Of a stretch of 64,000 nt of DNA, positions 21,148 through 30,360 are shown piece by piece. Source of the stretch: Nostoc sp. CHAB 5844 (GTDB lineage: Bacteria; Cyanobacteriota; Cyanobacteriia; Cyanobacteriales; Nostocaceae). Both the position numbers and the translations under genes were made by a program. The first letter of the stretch is position 1, and each line of letters begins with the position of its first letter. The notes under the pieces were generated by a model. It saw only the letters and a program-made list of their open reading frames with translations, was not told the origin of the DNA and made no database searches. The stretch is from assembly GCF_020829595.1 (NCBI RefSeq), contig NZ_JAIVFW010000006.1, positions 1 through 64,000 on the forward strand, given 5' to 3'.

Positions 21148-21337
21148 TTTTCATAGCGATCGCCTCAATTACCACTTTATCGCGGTTGACAAGCAGTTAA
21201 ATTCGTTTTTTGACGCTGAATGTTTGCATTACTAGGATCGTAGCCAACTAGAAACCCACAGGATAAATCGTACAACTTTTTTATCTGTTATACGACTTTT
21301 TTATTGTTGTACTACACAATTACTTCAATCTCTGTAT

Positions 21338-23230
21338 TTATTCCACAGTCACCGATTTTGCTAGGTTACGAGGCTGGTCGACATCCAAACCGCGACGGGC
21401 GGCGATGTGATAAGCCAATAGTTGCAAAGGTACTACTGTGAGGATGGGCGATAGTAATTCATCTACTGATGAGACAGGGAGCAAGTCGTTAAAGATTTCT
21501 GCCGCTTCGCCGTCTTTCACAGGAGTAACACCAATTAAGCGAGAATCTCTGGCTTTGGCTTCTTGGGCGTTAGAAATTACTTTTTCATACACACTACCAG
21601 GAATAGCGATCGCCACAACCGGAACTTTCGCATCTAACAGTGCAATGGGGCCGTGTTTCATTTCTCCAGCCGGATAACCTTCGGCGTGAATATAGCTGAT
21701 TTCTTTTAGTTTTAAAGCCCCTTCTAAGGCGATGGGGAAGTTAATTCCTCTACCTAAAAAGATGAAATCTTGGGTATCAGCAAATTCGTGGGCTAGGTGT
21801 TCGGTTAAACGTTCCTGACTTGCTAAAGTTTCTTCAATTTCTTGAGGAATTCGTCGCAATCCGTTAATAATCTTGTCTATAGTTTCTTTTGAAACTGTTT
21901 GACGACGAGCAGCTAAATCCAATGCTAAAGCATAAAACGCCATCAATTGAGCAATAAATGTCTTCGTCGCAGCAACTCCAATTTCAATTCCGGCTAAGGT
22001 ACTGATAATATGTGGCACCATATGGCCTAGGTTGCTTTCTGGGCGATTAGTAATGCCCAGTAGTCGTGCTTGATATTTGGGTTCTTTTCCTTGGCGGCGT
22101 TCTTTTTCCATTGCCAAAGCTGCTAGGGTATCAGCAGTTTCGCCTGATTGCGTCACACCAATAATCAAAGTGTTGGGCGTGATGGGTGATGGTGCATAAC
22201 GATACTCAGAAGCATAGTGTACCTGAGTAGAAATTCCGGCTAGTTGTTCGATTAAATATTTTCCTATTAATGCTGCGTGCCAACTAGTACCACAAGCAAG
22301 GATATGAATTTGTTCTAAATCGGTGTAAAGTTCTGTAGGTAAGCCCAGATTAATTGGCGACTGCCCAGATTCTCCTACATTAGGAAAGTAAGCTTCTAAA
22401 TTAGCTCTCACTACTCCTGGTTGCTCGTGAATTTCTTTGAGCATGAAATGCTTAAATCCCTGTTTTTCTACCATCGTGGGATTTAAAGTGAGCATTCGGG
22501 GTTGTTTTTTCAACCTGTCGCCAGCAAAATTGTAAATCTCCACGCCTAAAGGTGTAAGACGGGCAATTTCACCATTTTCCAGAGGTAGCACTGCACGGGT
22601 GTAGGAAACAATCGCTGGCGTATCAGAAGCACAGAAAAATTCCCCTTGGCCAAATCCAATCACTAACGGTGCTTGTTGACGCACAGCAATTAGTTCATCT
22701 GGGTAGTCAGCCGAAATAATTGCCAGTGCAAATGCGCCGTTGAGGTGGTTCACAGCTTGGCGAACTGCTTCTAAAAAAGGAGAAGGGGAGAAGGGCAGAG
22801 GCGGAGAAGGCGGATTCTTGAAAAATTCTGCTATTAAATGCGGTATTACTTCAGTATCAGTTTCCGAACGAAACTCATGTCCTTTTTGTTTTAATTCTTC
22901 TCGTAATTCGCGGTAATTTTCCACAATGCCATTTTGGATAACCGCTATTCGTCCCGCTGTATCTAAATGTGGATGGGCGTTGTGTTCTTCTGGTTTACCA
23001 TGAGTCGCCCAGCGAGTATGACCAATTCCTATTGATGCAGGTGATTCTATTTGTTCCAGCTTAGAACGCAGGTTGTGCAGTTTTCCTTTCGCTCTGACAC
23101 AATTAACTTCACCTTCCCAAATTGTGGCGATTCCTGCGGAATCGTAGCCTCTATACTCTAGTTTTTCCAGACCAGACAGTAAAATTTCTGTTGCTGCTTG
23201 AGTGCCTATATACCCAACGATTCCACACAT
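21338..23230 (-). CDS. glmS: Glutamine-fructose-6-phosphate aminotransferase (isomerizing)
   Basis: 630 aa. GlmS makes glucosamine-6-phosphate from fructose-6-phosphate and glutamine, feeding peptidoglycan and polysaccharide synthesis. It starts MCGIVGYIG, with the N-terminal Cys of class II glutamine amidotransferases; the glutaminase domain covers about 1-240, and two SIS sugar-isomerase domains cover about 300-630 (CGTSWHAALIGKYLIEQ, GVTQSGETADTLAAL, GRGINFPIALEGALKLKEISYIHAEGYPAGEMKHGP). A low-complexity insert KNPPSPPLPFSPSPF at about 138-152 in the glutaminase domain looks like repeat DNA captured in frame. It is downstream of psaC on the same strand, with the psaC terminator between them. 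No glmS ribozyme was recognised upstream. Confidence 0.96.
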   Translation of the reverse strand: MCGIVGYIGTQAATEILLSGLEKLEYRGYDSAGIATIWEGEVNCVRAKGKLHNLRSKLEQIESPASIGIGHTRWATHGKPEEHNAHPHLDTAGRIAVIQNGIVENYRELREELKQKGHEFRSETDTEVIPHLIAEFFKNPPSPPLPFSPSPFLEAVRQAVNHLNGAFALAIISADYPDELIAVRQQAPLVIGFGQGEFFCASDTPAIVSYTRAVLPLENGEIARLTPLGVEIYNFAGDRLKKQPRMLTLNPTMVEKQGFKHFMLKEIHEQPGVVRANLEAYFPNVGESGQSPINLGLPTELYTDLEQIHILACGTSWHAALIGKYLIEQLAGISTQVHYASEYRYAPSPITPNTLIIGVTQSGETADTLAALAMEKERRQGKEPKYQARLLGITNRPESNLGHMVPHIISTLAGIEIGVAATKTFIAQLMAFYALALDLAARRQTVSKETIDKIINGLRRIPQEIEETLASQERLTEHLAHEFADTQDFIFLGRGINFPIALEGALKLKEISYIHAEGYPAGEMKHGPIALLDAKVPVVAIAIPGSVYEKVISNAQEAKARDSRLIGVTPVKDGEAAEIFNDLLPVSSVDELLSPILTVVPLQLLAYHIAARRGLDVDQPRNLAKSVTVE

Positions 23231-23412
23231 TGCTCACACCATTCTGGTTTTAGGATTATTAAATCCAGTATAGATGCTGTCAAAAAGGGGTGTATGGGTA
23301 CAGGGGTATAAGGGTGTAGGGCAGTAGCTTCAAGGTTAGGTTGAAGAACAAAACCTAAAATCTGCAAAACTTACAAATGACCAAGGACAATGACAAATGA
23401 CAATAAGTTCTC

Positions 23413-23435
23413 AAAAAAAAGGAGCAAGTTGCTCC
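23413..23435 (-). terminator. Intrinsic terminator of psaC
   Basis: On the minus strand GGAGCAACTTGCTCC folds into a tight hairpin directly followed by eight T, a textbook intrinsic terminator about 105 bases after the psaC stop. Between it and psaC, a GGTGGG/CCCACC hairpin (about 23476-23497) adds a second structure. Confidence 0.8.
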
Positions 23436-23538
23436 CTCTGCCACTAAGGTATTTTTATGGTTTTTTACCCTAGTAAGGTGGGCAGTACCCACCCTACGAT
23501 GCTAAAAAAGCTTGCTATGGAGACAGTTAATTGTGAGT

Positions 23539-24182
<644 letters not shown>

Positions 24183-25235
24183 TCATGCCATTTGAAAATT
24201 AGTGGCTTCTTCGACAAGTTCATAACCAGATGCTAACTTTTCAATTGCTCGGTCAATTAAATCTAAACCTTGCTGGACTGTTTCAATTACACTTAACTGT
24301 CCGCGCAATTCGGCTGCACCGACAAATCCTTTAGCGTACCAAGTCATGTGTTTGCGGGCTTGACGGACACCGCGATCGCCTTTATATTTCCATAAAGCTT
24401 GTAAATGATCTCTGGCGCATTCTAAGCGCTGAATTGGCGTTGGCGGCTGTAAAAGTTCCCCTGTTTTCAAGAAGTGGTCAACTTCTCCTACCAAAAAGGG
24501 ATAACCCAAAGTTCCACGAGAACACATTACACCATCAGCGCCAGTTTGCTCTAAGCATTTCACCGCTGCTTCGACTGAAAATATATCACCATTGCCAATC
24601 ACTGGTATCGAAAGCACTTCTTTAACACGAGCTATCCATTCCCAACGGGCGTTACCGTTGTAACCTTGGGCGCGAGTGCGTCCATGCACAGTAATCATTT
24701 TTGCGCCGGCATCTTCCATGCGTTTGGCAAAGTCGAGAATGGTAATTTCTTTATCATTCCAACCAATACGGGTTTTGACTGTGACTGGTATATCCACAGC
24801 TTTGACAACTTCCCGCACAATTGCTTCGGCGACTTCCGGTTGACGCAACAGTGAAGAACCGCCACCATTTTTAGTAATTTTATTTACCGGACATCCCATA
24901 TTAATATCAACAGTATCAGCGCCTTCGGCAACTGCTTTTACAGCCGCTTCTGCTAAGAAATCTGGGCGACAGTCAAATAACTGAATACTAATTGGGCGTT
25001 CATTCGGGTCTACTTCCATAATTTTGGGTAACTGCTTGACATAGTGCAGCCCCGTGGCGTTGACCATTTCTGTGTACATCATCGAATCTGGTGCATAGCG
25101 ACGTACTAGACGGCGAAACACCAAATCTGTCACCCCAGATAAAGGCGATTGCAGAACTCGGCTGTTGACTTCAAAAGAGCCGATTTTTAAAGGTTGGGAG
25201 AGTCTAACTTGCAGACTGGGAGACAGAGTAACCAT
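24183..25235 (-). CDS. dusB: tRNA-dihydrouridine synthase (DusB-like)
   Basis: 350 aa FMN enzyme that reduces uridine to dihydrouridine in tRNA D-loops. A TIM-barrel spans about 15-255: SPLSGVTDLVFRRLVRRY (FMN-binding start), INMGCPVNKITKNGGGSSLL with the proton-donating Cys115, VTVKTRIGWND, TVHGRTRAQGYNGNARWEWI, and PVIGNGDIFSVEAA ... GADGVMCSRGTLGYPFL. A helical tRNA-binding domain follows to about 330. The subfamily (DusB-like) is judged from overall pattern. It stands before the SnoaL-like gene with about 35 bases between, in the same direction, so they may be co-transcribed. Confidence 0.88.
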   Translation of the reverse strand: MVTLSPSLQVRLSQPLKIGSFEVNSRVLQSPLSGVTDLVFRRLVRRYAPDSMMYTEMVNATGLHYVKQLPKIMEVDPNERPISIQLFDCRPDFLAEAAVKAVAEGADTVDINMGCPVNKITKNGGGSSLLRQPEVAEAIVREVVKAVDIPVTVKTRIGWNDKEITILDFAKRMEDAGAKMITVHGRTRAQGYNGNARWEWIARVKEVLSIPVIGNGDIFSVEAAVKCLEQTGADGVMCSRGTLGYPFLVGEVDHFLKTGELLQPPTPIQRLECARDHLQALWKYKGDRGVRQARKHMTWYAKGFVGAAELRGQLSVIETVQQGLDLIDRAIEKLASGYELVEEATNFQMA

Positions 25236-25271
25236 ATCAACAATTTACAATGCACACTTAATGATATCTTT

Positions 25272-25757
25272 TTATCTAGGGCGCTTATTGATCATGGTAG
25301 CGATCGCCAAATACAATTTTTTGACTATTAAGCCTACACTTGGGAGAGAAATTATGCCCACCTGCTGCATCAAACCTAGCAAGTCAGTTTGACCCCAGTG
25401 TTCTACGAGTTGATCATCCACAATGCGATCAATATGAAAGAAAGGGATGATAACTTGTTTACCTGTGGGAGGAATGCCTTGTAATTCGCCGCGATGAGTA
25501 CCAATAAAAGTGCCACGTGTGACTACCTTATCGCCTTCAGCAATGACATCTTCAAACTGATGAACTCCATCAGGAAAAGCCGAACGAAAAACTCCTAGTA
25601 TAGACTGCATAAATGCTTCACGATTTAGTGGTTCGTTAACACCTGGCATATGAGCCACAAAATTGGGTGCAAGCAACTCCTGTAGTGCTGCTAAATCACC
25701 TTGGTCGAAGGACTTGTACATTTGCAGCACAATAGACTTGTTTTGTTCAGATGGCAT
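25272..25757 (-). CDS. SnoaL-like / ester cyclase family protein
   Basis: 161 aa from ATG 25757 (MPSEQNKSIVLQMYKSFDQGDL). The cone-shaped alpha+beta fold of the NTF2/SnoaL superfamily is recognisable: an opening helix pair, FVAHMPGVNEPLNREAFMQ, FPDGVHQFEDVIAEGDKVVTRGTFIGTHRGELQGIPPTGKQV and IDRIVDDQLVEHWGQTDLLGLMQQVG. Such proteins include polyketide cyclases, but most bacterial 'ester cyclase' members have no known substrate. The last 20 or so residues (VKKLYLAIATMINKRPR) look like an extra tail. A longer start 10 codons upstream is possible. Function unassigned. Confidence 0.8.
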   Translation of the reverse strand: MPSEQNKSIVLQMYKSFDQGDLAALQELLAPNFVAHMPGVNEPLNREAFMQSILGVFRSAFPDGVHQFEDVIAEGDKVVTRGTFIGTHRGELQGIPPTGKQVIIPFFHIDRIVDDQLVEHWGQTDLLGLMQQVGIISLPSVGLIVKKLYLAIATMINKRPR

Positions 25758-25859
25758 GGCCTTTTGTTTGGTTGAACTACTCAACAAAAAATAACTGGAT
25801 GCTACATAGCGGTCTTATTTGACCTAGGTTGGGACGGTCTACTACTTCTCTTAAGACAA

Positions 25860-26180
25860 GGTTGGGCAGCCACCGCTGTGGACGGGTTCCCTGGCAGTCA
25901 CGCGAGTGGCGTTTGAGGCACGAAACCCAACACCTCAAAGGCTTGTAAATGTAGGGGTTCACTGCGTTCAACCCCTACTACGCATTTGTTTCATTTTTTT
26001 ATGGAATTGGTATAACCTATCTGGCTACGGCTATATCAAGATTTTGGTGAATTGGTATAAGTCCTGATTAAATTGAAATATGACTTGCTTCAACGGAGGT
26101 TAACTCCCTTCGGGTTCGCCAGTTGCCTACGGAGGGAAACCCTCCTTCAGCACTGGTCTCACCGTAACGCAATGGCTCAA
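25860..26180. repeat. Two further copies of the dispersed repeat
   Basis: 25860-25960 holds GGCAGCCACCGCTGTGGACG, GGTTCCCTGGCAGTCACGC and GAGTGGCG blocks. 26095-26180 holds CGGAGGTTAACTCCCTTCGG, GTTCGCCAGTTGCC, GGAGGGAAACCCTCC and ACGCAATGGCTCAAC. AATTGGTATAA occurs twice between them (26006 and 26051), the same end motif as the small inverted-repeat elements at 58.15 and 60.4 kb. No gene. Confidence 0.65.
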
Positions 26181-26241
26181 CTTTTCAAGACTTGGTGGGT
26201 TTGAATCTCTTATTAATTGATTCTCACTTCTGTATTCTTCT

Positions 26242-26940
26242 TTAATAACCAGAATCACGCTGATTTTTTGATTCTTGAATGACGATTCTTGACTCTCGGC
26301 TGGCAATTTGTTGCTGAGTAAACATTTCTCGCAACACCAATGCAGGGTCTACATAGTTATTCGCATATTTCAGTCCCCAATGGAGATGTGGCCCCGTGGT
26401 GCGTCCTGTCATTCCCACACGACCAATCCTGACTCCGGTGGGAATTACTTGACCTTCCCAAATTTGAATTCCACCTGCCCTGTCTATCAAATAGCGCCGA
26501 CCATAGGCAGTTTCTACATGCCCTTCCATGTGGCAATAGGTGTGTTGCCACTCGCCAGATTGAATTACTATGTGAGTCCCACAAGCAGTGCGAGCGCTCA
26601 CTTTAACTACTGTACCTACCCACCAATTGCGAATATAACTACCTTGTGGTGCAGCTATATCTAAGCCTCCGTGAAACTCCCAATTAGCCCCACCAGTTGC
26701 AGAACGGCGATAACCAAAGGGTGATGTGTATGCTTGAAAGTTTTCTACAGGAAAAGAAGCAGCTAACCAACCATTGCTCCTCGTGGCTTTTTTTTGTGGC
26801 GCTTCTCTGGCTGTAACTGTTTCTACATTTGGCCAGAGAGTGCCAAAACTAATAATTCCCAATCCTAATACTAATAGTGTAGCTCCAGAAAGCAATACTT
26901 TTTTTGGTCTTTGACCCATTCTTTGATTCCTTATTTTCAC
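26242..26940 (-). CDS. M23-family peptidoglycan metallopeptidase
   Basis: 232 aa. A basic start and a membrane segment or signal (about 14-34, LLSGATLLVLGLGIISFGTLW) lead to a short linker and an M23/LytM domain at about 68-205. The zinc ligands are visible: His90 and Asp94 (FHGGLDIAA) and the HLHW motif with His185/His187. A Cys pair (TACGT, TYCHME) may form a disulfide outside the membrane. Such enzymes cut peptidoglycan cross-bridges; no LysM domain is present. The C-terminal tail (about 212-232, RESRIVIQESKNQRDSGY) is encoded by GATTCTT-type repeat DNA, so the true end has been altered. The start could also be Met8. Confidence 0.87.
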   Translation of the reverse strand: MKIRNQRMGQRPKKVLLSGATLLVLGLGIISFGTLWPNVETVTAREAPQKKATRSNGWLAASFPVENFQAYTSPFGYRRSATGGANWEFHGGLDIAAPQGSYIRNWWVGTVVKVSARTACGTHIVIQSGEWQHTYCHMEGHVETAYGRRYLIDRAGGIQIWEGQVIPTGVRIGRVGMTGRTTGPHLHWGLKYANNYVDPALVLREMFTQQQIASRESRIVIQESKNQRDSGY

Positions 26941-27477
26941 AGTATTATCTGTAAATTTTGGAGAAATTCCCGATTATCTAGCTTTTAATTAGTGCTGATA
27001 AATTTAATTTCGTTTTTCATTTTTCATTGGTATTATTTGTGCTAACTGTTTACATAACAACGTTATTTTGCGGATGTAATTTACTAACATCCCTTATGTA
27101 TTAAGGATATCAGCCGGGGCATTGTCCCGTTTATGTTATCAGATTTTGAAATTAAAAAATTACTTTCAAGTCCTAATTTTGCAGATTTTTTACTTGATAA
27201 ATATAATTTTTACAATATGCGCCTAGTTGCCGTCTGTTAAACACTGATAGTTTTAAGTAATGGAGATTATAGCCACACTTATGTATATACGTAAGTAAAG
27301 CAAGGAATCAAGAATGGAGCAAATTATTGCCTATTGGCCGTTCTTTGTTCCTTGTGAATATTGACTTTTGGCTCTAGACAGTTGAAATGGTGCAAGCATT
27401 TATGCTTAAAATTGCTGAAGAGGTCAATCGAGCTTGAAAAAAGGCCAAGATGACCATTTGCAGGACGCACCCAAGCC
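26941..27477. other. Gene-free 536-base AT-rich spacer
   Basis: Divergent intergenic region between the M23 gene and the small membrane protein gene. Apart from AT-rich tracts and the sequences needed for two outward promoters, I see no gene, tRNA or strong repeat here. Confidence 0.5.
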
Positions 27478-27864
27478 ATGCTGACTGATATATTGCCTTT
27501 CCGTTTAGAATTAGATACTGTTGCGATCGCTGGCGCTAGTTTGTGGTCTTTAGCGCTATACTTAGGTTTTTTCCCGTGTAGTGAATGGGTGATTGAGCAG
27601 TTAAACCGTTGGTTTAATTTTGCCGAGCGATCGCTTTACACCAGCCAAACTGAATTTGAAAAGACTCGCAAAGCCAGAGAATCCCAAAACGCTTTTTACG
27701 CCTCATTATTTAGCATCGTGCCGTTTTTAGGAATAGGCACTTTATGTAACTGGGGCGTAGAGGTTAGCTTAGGTCGGAGTTGGGCAATTAGTATCGGGAT
27801 ACTTGCCTGTATTGGTTCTGGCATTTATGAACTGGGGCGGCGAGATGGTCAGTCTTCAGATTAA
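27478..27864 (+). CDS. Small conserved membrane protein, unknown function
   Basis: 128 aa. Hydrophobic segments at about 14-36 (VAIAGASLWSLALYLGFFPCSEWVI), 70-90 (YASLFSIVPFLGIGTLCNWGV) and 98-117 (WAISIGILACIGSGIYELG) predict three membrane helices with a charged loop at about 48-66. It ends with a soluble RRDGQSSD tail. Contains a GCGATCGC HIP1 site. I do not recognise a named family. It stands alone on the plus strand between minus-strand genes. Confidence 0.65.
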   Translation: MLTDILPFRLELDTVAIAGASLWSLALYLGFFPCSEWVIEQLNRWFNFAERSLYTSQTEFEKTRKARESQNAFYASLFSIVPFLGIGTLCNWGVEVSLGRSWAISIGILACIGSGIYELGRRDGQSSD

Positions 27865-27922
27865 GCGCAAAATTAACCTCAGAACTTTGCAGCATTAGCT
27901 ATCATACTGCTGGTGAATTACA

Positions 27923-28504
27923 TCACAAAGATTGTTCGAGAACCATTTTTAACGGTGGCTGTATATTATAAGACCGTCCTTTATCTCGAACAATCACTTC
28001 AATTACTGCATAAGCCAAATCGTGAAACAGTGCCTTAGAAGAGCCTATTTCCCCAAAAGCACCCCATTTAAAAGAAATTTCACCAGAGCCAAATATATTG
28101 CTAATGCCAAGTTCTTGCAACTTCAATTTTGCACCATCAGCAACACGAAAGGCGTATTCTTCAGTTATGCCAACTCTTACTATATCTAATGATGATGCTA
28201 AAGAATTGTTGAGTTGGCGTTCTACCTCAGTTGAAATACTCACTTTTAATACTAGCTTACCAGAGTCATTAGGAGTAAAAATAGCGCCTAAGCAACCATA
28301 CAAAAATTTAGCTCCTAAAGGCACTAATATCTCAATCATTACTTCTCTTTGAGATAGTGAACCAGTTTTGACATTATCAAATACAGTTTCTATTATTTCC
28401 TCTACTACAGGATAAAAAATAGTCCGAGAATCGCCAGGAAAATACAACTGTTCATCCTGCCAAATGCGAGCTTTTCCTATTAAACCTAAATCAATTGTTT
28501 TCAT
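27923..28504 (-). CDS. Uncharacterised protein paired with a toxin-like C-terminal ORF
   Basis: 193 aa, soluble, no signal peptide, mixed alpha/beta content (MKTIDLGLIGKARIWQDEQLYFPGDSRTIFYPVVEEIIETVFDNV ... shown in part: start MKTIDLGLIGKARIW). I recognise no domain. It starts 2 bases after the stop of the upstream ORF (28507-28881), so the two form one unit. If the upstream product is a polymorphic-toxin C-terminus, this gene is in the position of its immunity protein, but nothing in its own sequence proves that. Confidence 0.6.
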   Translation of the reverse strand: MKTIDLGLIGKARIWQDEQLYFPGDSRTIFYPVVEEIIETVFDNVKTGSLSQREVMIEILVPLGAKFLYGCLGAIFTPNDSGKLVLKVSISTEVERQLNNSLASSLDIVRVGITEEYAFRVADGAKLKLQELGISNIFGSGEISFKWGAFGEIGSSKALFHDLAYAVIEVIVRDKGRSYNIQPPLKMVLEQSL

Positions 28505-28506
28505 AG

Positions 28507-28881
28507 TTACTCAATGTTCCAAGCTTTTCTCCAATTTCTATTGAAGTCTTCTGGATAAGCTTTGATTACTTCAGGGTGATATAAACTATATGGTGATACG
28601 CCATAATGTGCTATTGCCATAGGATGAGCCGTATACCAATCATAACCTTGTGCCATTAACTCAGATTCTTTCAGTTCATGAAAGTAAAAGCTTGCATCTG
28701 CTCCAGAAATTTTTTGTCCTAAATCTAAAGCTTGCTGAAGTCTCTCAATCATCTTTTGGCTAGGTAAGAACTGATCAAACTTACTTATGTGTTTCTTAAT
28801 AATCTCTATATTTTCAAGCTCAACATCATATTCTTGATCAATTAAATTTCCCAAAAAATTTGGTTCAGAATTTACAGACAA
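28507..28881 (-). CDS. Orphan polymorphic-toxin-like C-terminal domain
   Basis: 124 aa from TTG 28881; an in-frame stop lies four codons upstream, so it is not simply the end of a longer open frame. From about residue 58 it reads ISGADASFYFHELKESELM, then AHPMAIAHYGVSPYSLYHPE and VIKAYPEDF. From memory, this GADASFY-HE ... YGVSPYSLYHPEVI pattern is found at the extreme C-terminus of Rhs/hemagglutinin-type polymorphic toxins. The first 55 residues are acidic and helical. No secretion or repeat domains are present, so it is either a displaced toxin cassette or a standalone gene. The HE and downstream His residues might be catalytic; that is inference. Confidence 0.55.
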   Translation of the reverse strand: MSVNSEPNFLGNLIDQEYDVELENIEIIKKHISKFDQFLPSQKMIERLQQALDLGQKISGADASFYFHELKESELMAQGYDWYTAHPMAIAHYGVSPYSLYHPEVIKAYPEDFNRNWRKAWNIE

Positions 28882-28949
28882 AAGATTGGCTCACTTTTAC
28901 CTAAATACATCGCAGTTTTTTTAGTCTGTACTGAAAAATTCAATTTATT

Positions 28950-30266
28950 TTACTCTTCTTGCTGGCGAATTTCCTCTTCTACAATCTGCGCTATTTTTGG
29001 CGCTGCGCCACTTTCACCTCGAACGCGCCTGAGATTGGTACGTATCTGTTCCAACTTTTCTGGATGCGCTAATAAGTCTAATACCATTTCGCCAATTTCT
29101 TGCGGTTGGAGTTGACCTACCAGTTCTGGGACAATTTCTGATTGCGCCCAGATATTTGGCCATGCTAATAAACCCTTGCGTCGCAGAAAAAGCCAGTTAA
29201 TTAATTTGGCAAATGATGTACCCACTCCTGGCAAATTCGCCAATAATCCAGGTAGACCATCCCAAGAACGCATGGCATCAAGCTGTTGAGTTGGTAGCAA
29301 TACAATCATCGGTACGCCTAAAGAACCAAGTTCAGCTGTGTTTGCGCCGACTGTAGTTAAGCAGATACTACATTGCGATAAGATTTCATAGGCAGGATTT
29401 TCTTGGTGTAGCTCGACATTTAATCCTTGACCTGTTTTCAGTAGCGGGTACTCATCACTTTGTTCTGGGATAACTAAGGAAGCACCAGAAAATTGAAAAG
29501 TTTCGGCAAAAGAGTTTTTCTGCGGATCGGCAAAGCTGGCTAAAGTTTGTAAATCCAACGTTGGCGCGACAGGAATGACAAATTTGGTTTGCGGTATTTT
29601 AGCGTGGATGTATTCAGCAATAGCTAAAATTAAGGGAACTCCCTGGGTTAATTTTGCGGCTTTTGAACCGGGGAGAATACCAATGAGGAAGTGCTGAGTG
29701 CTGGGGAGCCTCCGCAACGCAGTGGCTTCCTCCGTTGAAGCAAGTGGCGTTGCTGAGTGCTGAGTGAGGAGTAATGAGTTTTGGGCTTCTAGCATCAAGT
29801 CGCCGACGACTGTGAATTTATGGGCATATTTGGGTGATACTTTTTCAGCGACTTTTGGTTTCATCACGCCAAAACGGTCAATTAAGTTATGCCAACGGGC
29901 TTCCCATTCGGCGTAAACTACGGTGCGATATCCAAGTTTTTTGCCAATGATCACAGGGAAAAATTGATCACCACCCAGGAAAACTACAACACCACGACTT
30001 CTCCAATCCCAATTTTCATCAGTTTTTCCCCAAAGCAAAAATTGCCAAAAATGCTCTGCTCCTTGAACTCTATCAACTTCTGGGTAAGAAAGAGCGATCG
30101 CAGCTTCTTTACCACTAGCATTCGGGCAAGGTGACAAAACTACAGAAATTCTAACTAAAGAGCGGTCATCTCCCAGTTGTTGGCGTAATGCTTTGACAAC
30201 TGGACGTACCCAGGTTGTTACTTCCCCAGGTCCATTAGAGAGAATAAGAATATCTACTGAAATCAT
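28950..30266 (-). CDS. Lipid-A-disaccharide-synthase-related glycosyltransferase-like protein
   Basis: 438 aa. It starts MISVDILILSNGPGEVTTWVRPVV, the nucleotide-sugar-type N-terminus shared with LpxB-related cyanobacterial proteins, and has C-terminal LTTVGANTAELGSLGVPMIVLLPTQQLD, the GT-B UDP-sugar-binding region. Cyanobacteria largely lack the Kdo-lipid A pathway, so the real product is unknown. Residues about 165-195 (around TQHSATPLASTEEATALRRL) are encoded by a fragment of the dispersed GC-rich repeat (29690-29770) read in frame, inserted in a loop between the two lobes. It is probably a recent change in this lineage. Confidence 0.78.
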   Translation of the reverse strand: MISVDILILSNGPGEVTTWVRPVVKALRQQLGDDRSLVRISVVLSPCPNASGKEAAIALSYPEVDRVQGAEHFWQFLLWGKTDENWDWRSRGVVVFLGGDQFFPVIIGKKLGYRTVVYAEWEARWHNLIDRFGVMKPKVAEKVSPKYAHKFTVVGDLMLEAQNSLLLTQHSATPLASTEEATALRRLPSTQHFLIGILPGSKAAKLTQGVPLILAIAEYIHAKIPQTKFVIPVAPTLDLQTLASFADPQKNSFAETFQFSGASLVIPEQSDEYPLLKTGQGLNVELHQENPAYEILSQCSICLTTVGANTAELGSLGVPMIVLLPTQQLDAMRSWDGLPGLLANLPGVGTSFAKLINWLFLRRKGLLAWPNIWAQSEIVPELVGQLQPQEIGEMVLDLLAHPEKLEQIRTNLRRVRGESGAAPKIAQIVEEEIRQQEE

Positions 30267-30360
30267 GAGTTAAGAGAGCAAATTATCACCTTGTTAATAT
30301 TAGTGGGATTGATTCTATGAGCAAAACTTCATATCAAGGGCAGATACTTGAATTGACCAG

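Noticed and set aside
23231-23412. glmS ribozyme upstream of glmS
   Set aside because: No glmS-ribozyme core was recognised, and it is known mainly from Gram-positive bacteria.
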